A stretch of 64,000 nt of DNA from Gemmatimonadaceae bacterium (GTDB lineage Bacteria > Gemmatimonadota > Gemmatimonadetes > Gemmatimonadales > Gemmatimonadaceae): the NCBI GenBank assembly GCA_036496605.1, contig DASXKV010000054.1:1-64000 (forward strand), in the 5' to 3' direction. Below are positions 16,441 to 25,942 of this stretch, piece by piece (position 1 is the stretch's first letter; each line of letters begins with the position of its first letter). Below the pieces are notes generated by a model. That model saw only the letters and a list, made by a program, of their open reading frames with translations, was not told the DNA's origin and did not search any database. Both the position numbers and the translations under genes were made by a program.

Positions 16441-17286
16441 ATGCGCAGGATGTGGCTGATCTCCCGAGGCGTGCCGATGCTGATCGTCCTCAGCGCCGCG
16501 ACTCCCGCTCCGTCGATCGCCCAGCGATCAGCGCGCGACCCGAGTGCGGCCGGCGACGACTGGCTCGATCGCTGCCGTGACGGGCGAAACGGAAACGGCG
16601 ACCGAGAGCGTTTCTGCGAGGTCCGCGACCGAAGGCTTTCGCCATCCCGGACGCTGGACATAGACGGGGAGCAGAACGGCAGCGTGAGCGTGCACGGGTG
16701 GGATCGATCGGAGGTCTACGTCCTCGCGAAGATTCAAACGGACGGCGACGACATGGACGAAGCGAGGGATATCGCCTCTCGGATCACGATCGACGCAGAC
16801 GGAGGGCGGATTCGCGCGGAAGGTCCCTCGATGCGGGGAAACCGGTCGTGGTCGGTGAGCTTCGAGGTCTGGGCGCCGCGACAGACGGACATTCGTGCCT
16901 CCACGCAGAATGGCGGCGTCAGCGTCGACAATCTGGATGCGCGGCTCGAGCTCAGCGCCGTGAATGGTGGCCTTACACTCCGGGGAATCTCTGGCACCGT
17001 TCGCGGAGAGACGACAAATGGGCCGCTGAACGTCGACCTCGACGGTGATCGGTGGCGAGGCGAGGGACTGGATCTGCGCACGACGAACGGGCCGGTGAAT
17101 CTCCAGATTCCCGACGGATACTCGGCGCGGCTGGAGACGGGAACCACGAACGGGGGGATGCGAATTGATTTCCCGGTCACGTTGCAGGGTGTCATTGGGC
17201 GGCGCATTACGACGACCCTCGGCAATGGAGGTGCGTCGATCCGCGCAGTGACGACGAACGGGCCGGTGGAGGTTCGCCGCAAATAG
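16441..17286 (+). CDS. Secreted DUF4097-type repeat protein
   Basis: 281-residue exported protein with a signal peptide (about residues 1-27, ending PSIAQR) and a right-handed beta-solenoid-like domain of the DUF4097 family. The family marker is the recurrent TTNG/QNGG/VNGG step: STQNGGVSVDNL, SAVNGGLTLRGI, RGETTNGPLNVDL, LRTTNGPVNLQI, TGTTNGGMRIDF, AVTTNGPVEVRR. The function is unknown; such proteins often sit near anti-sigma factors or envelope genes. TGGAGG 8 nt upstream supports the ATG at 16441. It is transcribed away from the dehydrogenase gene, so 16241-16440 holds divergent promoters. Confidence 0.85.
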   Translation: MRRMWLISRGVPMLIVLSAATPAPSIAQRSARDPSAAGDDWLDRCRDGRNGNGDRERFCEVRDRRLSPSRTLDIDGEQNGSVSVHGWDRSEVYVLAKIQTDGDDMDEARDIASRITIDADGGRIRAEGPSMRGNRSWSVSFEVWAPRQTDIRASTQNGGVSVDNLDARLELSAVNGGLTLRGISGTVRGETTNGPLNVDLDGDRWRGEGLDLRTTNGPVNLQIPDGYSARLETGTTNGGMRIDFPVTLQGVIGRRITTTLGNGGASIRAVTTNGPVEVRRK

Positions 17287-17359
17287 CGCGTCGAAACAAA
17301 GCTCTTGACCGGCCCGCTTCCCCGTCGCTACGTGTTTCGCATCCGCGTCAGGGAACTGG

Positions 17360-17776
17360 ATGAAAAAAGTGGCGAAGCATCGTGAAGTCGGACGTCGCAC
17401 TCGCTGGCGTGCGTGGGCGATTGCCTCGCTCATGCTCGTCGCATCATCGAGCTGCTTCAAGCGCTCGCTGATGCCGGACGATGAGCCGGACACCATCACG
17501 GTCACGATCTCGAACAACAATCCGCTGGACATAACCGTGTACGCGGTGAACCAGAGCATGCGCATTCGCCTCGGCACTGTGACGACGGCGTCGACGCAGC
17601 ACTTCACGCTCGCGCTGCACCAGATCAGCCCGACGGGCGAGTTGCAGCTCATGGCCGATCCGGTCGGCACGTCGCGGACACTGACGTCAGAAGCGATCCA
17701 CGTCTCGGGGGGCCAGGAAGTGGAGTGGATGCTTCAGGCGAACCTCCGGCAGTCGTCGCTCGTCATTCGGAGCTGA
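17360..17776 (+). CDS. Small secreted lipoprotein, first of a tandem pair
   Basis: 138-residue protein with a basic N-terminus, a hydrophobic segment (RAWAIASLMLVASSSC) and a lipobox-like SSSC. The mature domain has the pattern ITVTISNNNPLDITVYAVN, RLGTVTTASTQHFTLAL, LMADPVGTSRTLTSEAIHV, ending in a WML strand: an all-beta sandwich-like domain. The next gene, 2 bp downstream, encodes the same domain, so the two arose by tandem duplication. Function unknown. Confidence 0.78.
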   Translation: MKKVAKHREVGRRTRWRAWAIASLMLVASSSCFKRSLMPDDEPDTITVTISNNNPLDITVYAVNQSMRIRLGTVTTASTQHFTLALHQISPTGELQLMADPVGTSRTLTSEAIHVSGGQEVEWMLQANLRQSSLVIRS

Positions 17777-17778
17777 CC

Positions 17779-18174
17779 ATGCGCCTACGAGGATCGCGGT
17801 GGCTCGCCGTCGTCACGACTATTGCGTGCCTAACGGTTGGCGCGTGCCACCATGGCGTGGGCCAGGAAGCAGCCGAGACAGGCTACAATGGCGAGGTCAC
17901 GCTGCGCGTCGTCAATCACAGCTATCTCGATGTGACCGTGTATCTGCAGCAGGGGACGCGGCGCGACCGCATCGGAACGGCGACGGCGACGACGACCACC
18001 GAGTTTCGTGTCGCGCTGCGACGCTTAACGAGCGGCGGTGATTACCGGCTCTTGGGTGACCCGATCGGCTCGCGTCAGGCCGTTCGCAGCGAATCGCTCC
18101 ACGCGCAGGATGGCGACGTCGTGATCTGGACGTTGGAGGATGATCTCGCGCGCTCGTTCGTCGAGGTGCGCTGA
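17779..18174 (+). CDS. Small secreted lipoprotein, second of a tandem pair
   Basis: 131 residues from the ATG at 17779, which lies just after the preceding stop codon. The signal is MRLRGSRWLAVVTTIACLTV followed by GAC (lipobox). The domain aligns with the previous gene: VTLRVVNHSYLDVTVYLQQG, RIGTATATTTTEFRVALRRL, RLLGDPIGSRQAVRSESLH, VIWTLEDDL. Identity is modest, so the duplication is not recent. The gene is convergent with the next one. Function unknown. Confidence 0.78.
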   Translation: MRLRGSRWLAVVTTIACLTVGACHHGVGQEAAETGYNGEVTLRVVNHSYLDVTVYLQQGTRRDRIGTATATTTTEFRVALRRLTSGGDYRLLGDPIGSRQAVRSESLHAQDGDVVIWTLEDDLARSFVEVR

Positions 18175-18181
18175 GCTCTAT

Positions 18182-18649
18182 CTATTTGCCGCCCTGAGGG
18201 CCACCAGGCGTCCCGCCTGGTACAGTCGCGCCGCCGCCGCCCGCGAATGCCTCCGCGATGCCGATGAGCGCACCGGTCGTGAGCGCACCAAAGAGGAATG
18301 TCCGTCCGCGCGAAAACTGCTTCGTCGCGACTCCAGTGATCAACACGCGCGGCACGGCGAGGCGCTCACCCCGCCACTCCATCTGCGAGCCGTCGCGCCG
18401 GTCGGTCTGTGTCACGCTGAGTAAATACACATCATCCGAATCCCGGATAAAGCGACCGTCCAGGGACGCGATCTGCGGCCCCACCTGTGCCGCGAGCACG
18501 ACGGCGCCGGAATCACTCAGCGTCAAGTGCACCTCTCGATCGGTGAGTGACGCATCCGACCTGGCCGGCACATAGGCGTAGCAAGCGGCCGAGGCCACGA
18601 GCCCCGTCAACGTCAAGGCGCGAGTCAATCGACGAGACACGACCGGCAT
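18182..18649 (-). CDS. Small lipoprotein of unknown function
   Basis: 155-residue exported protein with a signal ending in VASAAC (lipobox, Cys at about residue 23). The mature part has a beta-rich region (EVHLTLSDSGAVVLAAQVGP, DDVYLLSVTQTDRRDG) resembling an SH3-like or Sm-like module, then a hydrophobic segment (FLFGALTTGALIGIAEAFAG) and a Gly/Pro-rich tail. It lies downstream of susD on the same strand, beyond a likely terminator. No family is recognised. Confidence 0.72.
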   Translation of the reverse strand: MPVVSRRLTRALTLTGLVASAACYAYVPARSDASLTDREVHLTLSDSGAVVLAAQVGPQIASLDGRFIRDSDDVYLLSVTQTDRRDGSQMEWRGERLAVPRVLITGVATKQFSRGRTFLFGALTTGALIGIAEAFAGGGGATVPGGTPGGPQGGK

Positions 18650-18680
18650 TTACGCGGATTAAAGGATTCTCAGAAAGATA

Positions 18681-18713
18681 CGGGGCGGGAGAGCAACAGG
18701 CCCTCCCGCCCCG
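18681..18713 (-). terminator. Likely terminator hairpin after susD
   Basis: A perfect 11-bp GC-rich inverted repeat (CGGGGCGGGAG at 18681-18691, CTCCCGCCCCG at 18703-18713) with an 11-nt loop lies about 20 bp beyond the susD stop. The minus-strand sequence after the stem is only moderately T-rich (TATCTTTCTG), so termination may be partial. Confidence 0.6.
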
Positions 18714-18733
18714 CGAGAGTTGAAAAATCTTTA

Positions 18734-20089
18734 CTACGGCGGACAGGCCGCTGGGTCGTTCGCATTGCGGAACGTGAAGAGATTCTGCGAGTCGCTCGAC
18801 GGCGTGTTGGAGTTCGTTTGTTCCTCGGTCTGACCGTAGAAGAGTCGCCCCGGTATCGCCGGCTTCGAGCGCGCCGGATGCATCAGCGGCAGGCACGTTC
18901 GCTTGTAATCGTTCCACGACTCGATGTTCTGGAACAGCGCGATGTATTTCTCGTTCATGATGTCGGCGAGCGTCGGTGCGGCAATCGCGCCCTTGCCGTA
19001 TTCCGCGCGCACCGTATTGAGGAAGGGCGCCGCCGCCGCCGATCCCGTGAGGACGAACGTCGCCTCGGCCATGATGAGTTGATTCTCATCATATGTGATG
19101 AGCGGCTGCGCGAAGCTTTCGTTGTCCGTGCGGCCGGAGCCGATGATAGGAGAGATGTCTGGCACCTGTGTCGCTGCGGTCGTGACGTTGTACCCCCCAT
19201 AGACGCCATTCGGATCCTTGGCGAAGTATTGCGGCAAGCGCTGATCGCCTTGCGCGTTCATGAGGTCGACGAGAGTCGAACCGGCAACGAGATCGTTGCC
19301 GAACGACGTCGTCTGGAACTGCGCCCACATGTTCCGCTCGGACGTGGCCGACGAATGCTGCGTCTTCCAATCGTTGGCCGGCGCCGAGATACCGAGTTGC
19401 GCCTCGGTCAGTGCCTGCGAATACTGCGTGTTGCCGAGCTTCTCGACCTGGTGCAGGTAGATGCGCGCTTTCAGCGTGTGCGCCGCCTGCGTCCATTTCA
19501 CCTTGTCGCCGTTGTACACCAGATCGTATGTCCCCGGCCCCGTCCCGCCCGCACCCATGTCCGCGATCGCCTTGTCGAGCAATGCGAGCAGATTGGTGTA
19601 GATGGTCATCTGCGCGTCGAACTTCGGCGTCGTCGACGTCCCGACGGCATCGCTGTACGGCACGTCGCCCCAGATGTCCGTGGCGAACATCATGTTCATC
19701 ACCTCGAGCACCTCGGAGATGCCCAGGTACAGCTTGTCACTCGCTGCAAGCGCTTCGACGCGCTTTATCTGGTTCAGACCGCCGCCGTCGTAGATCGAGG
19801 AGAACGAACCGTCGAAGCTGCCGGCGCTGATGCTGTAGACGCCCTGCTGATCGACGAAGCGGCCATTGACGCCCGCGCACTGCTGCATCCATTCGCAGAC
19901 GATCATGGCCACTGGGCCTTCCTGCTGACCGAAGATGTTGGCCTCGACGCCAACGAAAAGCTGGTTGACGTTTGCCGCCGTGGGGTTGTTCGGATCGGCG
20001 ACCGATTTCGGCGCGTCGAGAAACTTCGAACAGGCGGCGAGCCCCACGGACAGCCCCAGGGCCGCCGAGACAATTCGCATATATCGCAT
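18734..20089 (-). CDS. SusD/RagB-family outer-membrane lipoprotein
   Basis: 451 residues from the ATG at 20089 (AAGGAG six bases upstream). The signal MRYMRIVSAALGLSVGLAAC gives a surface lipoprotein. The body has SusD features: tetratricopeptide-like helices, KVKWTQAAHTLKARIYLHQ, NDLVAGSTLVDLMN, TYDENQLIMAEATFV and NEKYIALFQNIESWNDYKRT, the last being a family hallmark. SusD proteins capture glycans or peptides and close over the SusC channel. The gene follows susC by 16 bp. The nutrient taken up is not identifiable from the neighbours, which lack a dedicated polysaccharide-degradation set. Confidence 0.92.
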   Translation of the reverse strand: MRYMRIVSAALGLSVGLAACSKFLDAPKSVADPNNPTAANVNQLFVGVEANIFGQQEGPVAMIVCEWMQQCAGVNGRFVDQQGVYSISAGSFDGSFSSIYDGGGLNQIKRVEALAASDKLYLGISEVLEVMNMMFATDIWGDVPYSDAVGTSTTPKFDAQMTIYTNLLALLDKAIADMGAGGTGPGTYDLVYNGDKVKWTQAAHTLKARIYLHQVEKLGNTQYSQALTEAQLGISAPANDWKTQHSSATSERNMWAQFQTTSFGNDLVAGSTLVDLMNAQGDQRLPQYFAKDPNGVYGGYNVTTAATQVPDISPIIGSGRTDNESFAQPLITYDENQLIMAEATFVLTGSAAAAPFLNTVRAEYGKGAIAAPTLADIMNEKYIALFQNIESWNDYKRTCLPLMHPARSKPAIPGRLFYGQTEEQTNSNTPSSDSQNLFTFRNANDPAACPP

Positions 20090-20105
20090 CGTATGCTCCT
20101 TGTAG

Positions 20106-23100
20106 TTAGCGGTTGAGACCGATGGTGATGACGAACGAGCGAGTGAGCGGCAGGTTGAAGTAGTCCGCCGCGCCAATCTGCTCATACGGTCCGGCGACGT
20201 TCGTCTCCGGATCGAGGCCGGTATACTTGGTCCACGTATGCAGGTTGCGACCGGAGAGGCGGACGTCGACGCTCGACATGCCTAACGTGCGGCCCACCCA
20301 CGGCTGATCGAACGTGTAGGCGACCGACAACTCACGCAGCTTTACAAAGCCGGAGTTCTCCAGGCAGGGCTCGTCGATGCCGGTGAACGGACAGGCCGCG
20401 ATATTGCTCGCGAAGTACCAGTTATAGCCGATCGGGATCTTCTGGCCAGCACCGGGACCCGTCACCGGACCCGCGTACCAGTTGGCGTCGCCAAATGCCC
20501 GGAGATTACCCGTGCAATCGCTGTTGTTTGGACCAGTGCACACCGCACGGATTTCGGTGTCCTTGTGCGTTCCATAGCTCCACAACGCGCCCTTGGTGCC
20601 GTTCCACATCAGGCCACCGTGACGGATGTCGACGAGCGCCGACAACTCGAATTTGTGGAAACGGAAGCTCGTGTGCGCGTTGCCAGTCCACTTCGGGTTC
20701 GGATCGCCGAGGATTCGCAAGTTCGTATCCTCGCACGGCATCCCAGGATCGGGACTGCAGTTGCTGCCGTCGTCGATATAGAGCGTGCCCTTCGGTTTTC
20801 CCGAGCATACCGCGGAGAGATCGACTCCGGGGATTACGTCATTCGGGCTGATACCGCAGCGTACCCAGCCTTCTCCACGAATGACTCCTAACGGGTACCC
20901 GACCTGAGCGACCGTACCAACGAACGCCGAACCAGTGAAGAGGAACTGCGCGCCGGCGATGTTCTGCACGAGCGACTGGTTCCGTCCCCAGCCGAGACCG
21001 ATGTCCCATGCGTAGTTCGGGCGGGTGAGTGGTCGCAAATTCAGCGACAGCTCGGTCCCGCTGTTTCGGAATTGGCCGGCGTTCTTCGCCTCACTCGAAA
21101 AGCCCGTCGATGGCGCAATGGGCGTGATGAGAATGACGTCACTCGTCTTCGAGCTGTACCAGGTGGCGCTGACGTCGGCCTTCTCGCCCCAGAAGCCAAC
21201 GTCGAAGCCGCCCTCGAGCTCCTTCGTCCGCTCGGGATGCAGCGAGGTTGCCGGCTTGGTGAAGTTGACGAACAGACCACCGCGACCGCTCTGCGTCGGC
21301 GTGAAACCGGTGCCCTGCGCGATGCCGCCGACGAGGTTCGTGCCGCTGAACGTCTGCGACGTGAGGTACGGCTGCGGCTCGTTGCCCGCCTCGCCGTACG
21401 AGAGACGCAGCTTGCCGAAGGTGAGCCCCTTCGGCTTGTACGCGTTCGTAAACGTCCACGCCGCGCTCGCTTTCGGGAACAGCGCCGAGCGGTTCTGTCG
21501 TCCGAAGGTCGTCGAACCGTCGTCACGGATGGCGCCCGTGAGATAAAGCTGGCTGAACATGTCGAACGTGGCCTGTCCGAAATACGACGCGTTGTGAATC
21601 TCCGTCTGGTAATCGCTCGGCGGGTCACGCGAGAGCGTGTTCAGAATGCTGAACGGCTGCGGCGCGATGAGTCCGCGGCCGACGACGGAGAAGCTGCGAT
21701 AGTTCCGGGCGTTCAGGTTCTGCCCCACCGTGAACGTTCCGCCGAACGCGTCACTGAGGTGATACTGCGCCGTCGCGGTGAGGTTGTGGTCGATCTGGTA
21801 GTTCACGACCTTGCCTTCCGTGATGCGGCCGCCCGCGGCGACGTCGGAACACTCCGCCGGACACCCCTCGAGACGCTCGTCGTTCGAGTAGTCGGCGCCG
21901 AGAGTGTAGTCGAACTTGAGCCAGCTATTCGCGATATAGTCGGCGTTGACGTTGCCGAACGAGCGCGCCGCCTGCATCTGGTTCAGCTCTTCGTACAGCG
22001 TGTAGAACGGATTATTGAAGATTCGTGTCTCGCCAGCCGTGGACGGATCGGGATCCGGCACCATGTACGAGCGGTGCAAACCCGTCACTGGGTCGAGCCA
22101 GGGCAGGTTGTTGAAATCGGGCGGTGTGCGGAACAACCCAAGCAGAAGGCCGTTGACGTTGTTGCCGCGCTGCGTCAGGTGGCCGCGCGTGTCCGCATAC
22201 GAGAAGTTGCCGCCGAGCGTAAATCCGTCGGTGAGCTTGTGATTCGCGTTGAGGCGAACGGTCGAACGGTCGAAGTAGTTGTTCGGACCGACGAAGACGC
22301 CATGATTGATGTTCGAGCTTCCGGAGAGGAAGAATGTCGTGCGCTCGTTGCCGCCAGACACGTTGACCGTGTTGTCGCCGACGTGACCGCTGGTGAATGC
22401 CTCAGTGGCGTGATCGTACGACGGACCCGTGATCTGCGGCCCCCAGCTTCGCGTATAGAGCGATGCCTGGTTGAAGCGGCCCTGTCCCCACGTGCGCTGG
22501 AGCGGGTACGTGCGAGAGACCTCGTCGTCGGAGTACGAGCTTTTCAGGCCGTAGCGCGTTGCGCCCGCGTGACCCTTCTTCGTCGTGATGAGAATGACGC
22601 CGTTCGCCGCACGCGCTCCATAGATCGCCGCGGCCGCCGCGCCCTTCAGAATCTCGACGTTTTCGATGTCACTCGGGTTGATGTCGATCATCCGGTTCGG
22701 CGCCGAAGTTCCCTCGAACTCGCCGCCGTTGTCCTGACCACCGACGCCACCGCCACCCGCGTCGATCGGGTTGAAGTTCGTCGTCGACGTCGTCGAGTTG
22801 TCGACGGGCACGCCGTCCACAACGAAGAGTGGTTGCGTATTGCCGTTGAGCGTTCGCAAACCACGAATCTGAATCTTCGACGCGGCACCGGGATCTCCGG
22901 CTTCCTGCGACACGACGACGTTAGGCGCCTTGCCGGCCAACGCCTGCACGACGTTCGACTCGTTGGACTTCTGCACGAGCTCCGCCGACACCTGGTTGCG
23001 TACGTTGCCGAGCTTCTCGACTTCCGTCTGCGTGCCGGCGCCGGTGACGACGACTTCACCCAGTTGCAGTGGATTCGCCTCGAGAAGGAAATCCTGAGTG

Positions 23101-23402
23101 ACCGAACCGGGGACGATTGTGACCCGCGCGAGCTTTGGCTTGTAGCCGACGCGCCGGGCGCTGAGCGTCACGGATTGCCCGGCGACGCGAGCACCGGGAA
23201 TCGTGAGCGAGTACCGTCCATCGTCTCGCGTGAGAGTACCGATGCCCAACTCGGGGATCGTGATGGTCACAGCCGAAAGCGGCGCTCCGGCGTCACCAGT
23301 TGCTCGTCCGGTGATCGTTGACGTTTGCTGCGCGATTGCCAACGCGGGACTGAGAAGCAACACACCTACCAGAGCAGACCAACGGCGTTTCGTCGCTGCC
23401 AT
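20106..23402 (-). CDS. SusC/RagA-family TonB-linked outer-membrane receptor
   Basis: 1098-residue TonB-dependent transporter. The signal peptide (to about residue 25) is followed by a carboxypeptidase-regulatory-like domain (TITGRATGDAGAPLSAVTIT), the plug with VVVTGAG and NVVQALAGKAPNVVV, the SusC signature PLFVVDGVPVDNS and GAAAAAIYGARAANGVILIT, then a long beta-barrel ending TRSFVITIGLNR. GGAGGAAAGC directly precedes the ATG. It forms a transport pair with the SusD gene downstream. The 275 bp upstream (23403-23677) hold no gene and presumably its promoter. Confidence 0.94.
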   Translation of the reverse strand: MAATKRRWSALVGVLLLSPALAIAQQTSTITGRATGDAGAPLSAVTITIPELGIGTLTRDDGRYSLTIPGARVAGQSVTLSARRVGYKPKLARVTIVPGSVTQDFLLEANPLQLGEVVVTGAGTQTEVEKLGNVRNQVSAELVQKSNESNVVQALAGKAPNVVVSQEAGDPGAASKIQIRGLRTLNGNTQPLFVVDGVPVDNSTTSTTNFNPIDAGGGGVGGQDNGGEFEGTSAPNRMIDINPSDIENVEILKGAAAAAIYGARAANGVILITTKKGHAGATRYGLKSSYSDDEVSRTYPLQRTWGQGRFNQASLYTRSWGPQITGPSYDHATEAFTSGHVGDNTVNVSGGNERTTFFLSGSSNINHGVFVGPNNYFDRSTVRLNANHKLTDGFTLGGNFSYADTRGHLTQRGNNVNGLLLGLFRTPPDFNNLPWLDPVTGLHRSYMVPDPDPSTAGETRIFNNPFYTLYEELNQMQAARSFGNVNADYIANSWLKFDYTLGADYSNDERLEGCPAECSDVAAGGRITEGKVVNYQIDHNLTATAQYHLSDAFGGTFTVGQNLNARNYRSFSVVGRGLIAPQPFSILNTLSRDPPSDYQTEIHNASYFGQATFDMFSQLYLTGAIRDDGSTTFGRQNRSALFPKASAAWTFTNAYKPKGLTFGKLRLSYGEAGNEPQPYLTSQTFSGTNLVGGIAQGTGFTPTQSGRGGLFVNFTKPATSLHPERTKELEGGFDVGFWGEKADVSATWYSSKTSDVILITPIAPSTGFSSEAKNAGQFRNSGTELSLNLRPLTRPNYAWDIGLGWGRNQSLVQNIAGAQFLFTGSAFVGTVAQVGYPLGVIRGEGWVRCGISPNDVIPGVDLSAVCSGKPKGTLYIDDGSNCSPDPGMPCEDTNLRILGDPNPKWTGNAHTSFRFHKFELSALVDIRHGGLMWNGTKGALWSYGTHKDTEIRAVCTGPNNSDCTGNLRAFGDANWYAGPVTGPGAGQKIPIGYNWYFASNIAACPFTGIDEPCLENSGFVKLRELSVAYTFDQPWVGRTLGMSSVDVRLSGRNLHTWTKYTGLDPETNVAGPYEQIGAADYFNLPLTRSFVITIGLNR

Positions 23403-23677
23403 GCTTTCCTCCAGCGGTTGTCGTGATGGGACGACCAGCCGACTGTCTTCGCGCCCCTCGAAGAGGGCGTGCGCGCAGTCTTGTGTTCACGAGCGCGAGA
23501 ACCGAGTGCGCGTGATGCGCGGCTAGTTTGGTAGCCGGTTCGCACCTTGTCAAATCCGGCTCGTCCCTGTGACGTTCCGCCTAATGACGGGGTTAGGGGA
23601 GAGGGCTTTTGACCGTCACGAGTCGAGAAGCGTGAAGCACCGCGTCGAGCGCCTGCCTCGTGGTGGGTGGGAGTCGC

Positions 23678-24121
23678 CTATCGCCGCGGGATCTCGTAGT
23701 CCTGGGAGGCGATCATCAGCCAGCCCTGTTTGCCGGCGACCCAGGTATCGGTGTAGCGATAGCGATGCTCGAACCGGCCGCCCTTCCCGCGGCCCCGCAC
23801 GATGAGTATTCCCGTAACGACCGCGGCGTCGCCATGCACGTGGGCACGCATGTCCTCGTTCGCCGCATACGTCACGGTGTCGGTGCCACCGACCTGCTCG
23901 GCGATGACCTGGGCCTTGCTGAACGTGCCGCGCTCGTCCGAGTAGACGTAGTCGGGATGCAGCGTCCGGCGAAAGAATCCGGAATCGCGGGACACGAGCG
24001 CGGACGCCCATTGGTCCTCGAGGCGAAGCAGCGTCCGAGCCGCGCGTGAGGTTTGTGCACCGGCGTGTGCGATCGGGGACGCCGCGAGCGCAATGACGAA
24101 AGCCAGCCTTTCGAGTCGCAT
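23678..24121 (-). CDS. Secreted NTF2-like (SnoaL/DUF4440) protein
   Basis: 147-residue protein with a signal peptide (MRLERLAFVIALAASPIAHA) and a cone-shaped NTF2-like fold inferred from LLRLEDQWASALVSRDSGFF, DYVYSDERGTFSKAQVIAE, VHGDAAVVTGILIVRG and RYRYTDTWVAGKQGWLMIAS. The DUF4440 pattern is clear. Family members bind small molecules or act as ketosteroid-isomerase-like enzymes; the role here is unknown. Its start codon directly abuts the stop codon of the upstream esterase-like gene, so the two are in one transcript. Confidence 0.82.
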   Translation of the reverse strand: MRLERLAFVIALAASPIAHAGAQTSRAARTLLRLEDQWASALVSRDSGFFRRTLHPDYVYSDERGTFSKAQVIAEQVGGTDTVTYAANEDMRAHVHGDAAVVTGILIVRGRGKGGRFEHRYRYTDTWVAGKQGWLMIASQDYEIPRR

Positions 24122-25750
24122 CTAGTATCTCCAGCTCTCGCCAGCGCCTGCAGGCGCATGTCGTTCCACTTGCGCCGCCATCTTCGGTAACAGCTCCTCG
24201 AGGCCAGGTCCCCAGCAGTGGGGCGCCATCGGTTGATAGACGATCTCTCCCGTCCACTTGGGGCTCGTCGTGTGACGCAGGAAGTTATCGAGTAAGTGCA
24301 CGCCCATGTTCAGGAAATACGAATCAGCGTCGCCGACGTAGACGTTGATCTTGTCGGCAAGCTTGGGGCCGAGGGTCTGCCAGTCGCGCTCGAGGATGAA
24401 GCGCAGGTCATAGTGATCACGCCAGTACGTGGCAACCGTCTTGTCGACCACGCCCGTTCGCTTGTCCCAGATGCGCTCCGGATAGCCGTCCGCGCCCACC
24501 GGTCCATACGTCGCCTCCCAGATGTCCCACTGACCGCCGGAGCGAGACCGATCGCCTTGCACGAGCTCGGACCAGTTCTCGTCCTTCATCATCGCCTCGA
24601 TGTTGCCATCGGGATGTCGCTGCGTTGGACGCTCCACGCGCATCCAGCCGTGATCGATCCAATATGCGTTCGCGTCGTCGTAGATGTTGACGATCTGGTG
24701 ATACCGGAAATCGACGCCGTCGGGACAAAGCGACCAAGTGCCACCGTAGAAGTCGGGATACAGCACCTGGTGCGCGAGCGAGATCCACCCGCCAGTCGAA
24801 CCACCGGTGAGGAGTCGCGCCCACGGCTCGCCTAACGCGCGGAACCTGGTTTCGACCGCGGGGATGAGCTCTTTCGTAATCGCGTCGCCATATGGGCCAT
24901 TGTTTGCCGAGTTCACGCCATACGAATCATCGTAGTAGGGCGACGGATGCTGGAGCGTGACGAGAATCATCCGCGGCGCACTGTCGCTCAGCCAGTATTT
25001 CGTAAAGCTCGCGCCGCGCCCCGTGCTGTCGCCGAAGCCGCCGGGCGCACGCAGCGAGAAGTGGCCTTCATCGTACACGATCGGATAGCGGACACCGGGA
25101 TGCTTGTCGTAGTCCTTCGGCAAGAGGACGGCGGCGCCGAGATAGATCGGATGTCCCCACCATTTCGTGAGCGTGGCGCTCTCGATCTTGATCCGGCGTA
25201 CGTACTCGTTGTCGCTAGGCACCGACACCGGCGGGATGACTTTGTCGGCAACGAGGCGGATCGCGGCGTGGGTCGTGGGATCCCACCTGACCTTGACTGG
25301 ATCGCCGTAGAGGTTACCCGGCGACCGCTGCCAGTGCTGACCCTCCCACTGATCCATATGCAGCCAGACCGTGTGGCCGTCGGCGCGCGCGAAGCGCGTA
25401 TAGACGTTCACGAAGGGCTGCACCCAGTATTCGCCTCGCGGCAAGTTGCTCAGGCTCTGCAGAGGGAAGCCGAAGGTAGTGGAGTCGATCACCGCGCTCG
25501 CGCCCGGTGTCAGCGCGTCAACATTCACCCCGAAGAGTGGGACGCCGGTCTCGCCGGTCTGCTCGATAGGCGTTCTCGGCCCCGCCGTGCGACTGATGGC
25601 GACGAAGACGCGTCCGGTGATCGGCTCGGCGTGTGCCGCGCGACTCACGACTACCTCGAAGCGCTGTGCTAGCAGCGTCGCAAGAGGCGCCGCTACGAGA
25701 GAGGATACGGCGAGCGCGATAAGCGTGGGTCGACGGCGGGGCTGATTCAT
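24122..25750 (-). CDS. Secreted alpha/beta-hydrolase (esterase-like) protein
   Basis: 542 residues from the ATG at 25750 (GGAAG upstream), with signal peptide MNQPRRRPTLIALAVSSLVA. A beta-sandwich-like N-terminal part precedes an esterase D-type alpha/beta-hydrolase domain: GAAVLLPKDYDKHPGVRYPI, nucleophile elbow LTGGSTGGWISLA, and a C-terminal histidine in QPMAPHCWG. Putative esterases of this kind hydrolyse esters in the periplasm; the substrate is unknown. It is co-transcribed with the NTF2-like gene. Upstream, 25751-25942 holds the divergent promoters with the DUF3761-like gene. Confidence 0.8.
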   Translation of the reverse strand: MNQPRRRPTLIALAVSSLVAAPLATLLAQRFEVVVSRAAHAEPITGRVFVAISRTAGPRTPIEQTGETGVPLFGVNVDALTPGASAVIDSTTFGFPLQSLSNLPRGEYWVQPFVNVYTRFARADGHTVWLHMDQWEGQHWQRSPGNLYGDPVKVRWDPTTHAAIRLVADKVIPPVSVPSDNEYVRRIKIESATLTKWWGHPIYLGAAVLLPKDYDKHPGVRYPIVYDEGHFSLRAPGGFGDSTGRGASFTKYWLSDSAPRMILVTLQHPSPYYDDSYGVNSANNGPYGDAITKELIPAVETRFRALGEPWARLLTGGSTGGWISLAHQVLYPDFYGGTWSLCPDGVDFRYHQIVNIYDDANAYWIDHGWMRVERPTQRHPDGNIEAMMKDENWSELVQGDRSRSGGQWDIWEATYGPVGADGYPERIWDKRTGVVDKTVATYWRDHYDLRFILERDWQTLGPKLADKINVYVGDADSYFLNMGVHLLDNFLRHTTSPKWTGEIVYQPMAPHCWGPGLEELLPKMAAQVERHAPAGAGESWRY

Positions 25751-25942
25751 TGACGCTTCCGATCTCAGGAGATTCATGCAGGAGCAATAAGGTGCAATCG
25801 CCTGGCGAGCGTGCACAACCGCTCACTAGAGATTGGCCGAGTCCGTCGAGGGATGGTTCTTAGTGGGCACCGGCGCACGCCGAGGAACGATTCCCGCTAG
25901 TGGATGTTGGGGAATGACCAATCGCTCGAGGAGGAAGCGAAC

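Noticed and set aside
21072..23321. A 749-codon open frame on the plus strand
   Set aside because: Antisense to the SusC gene, Arg/Val-rich and without domain signals; a shadow of the real gene.
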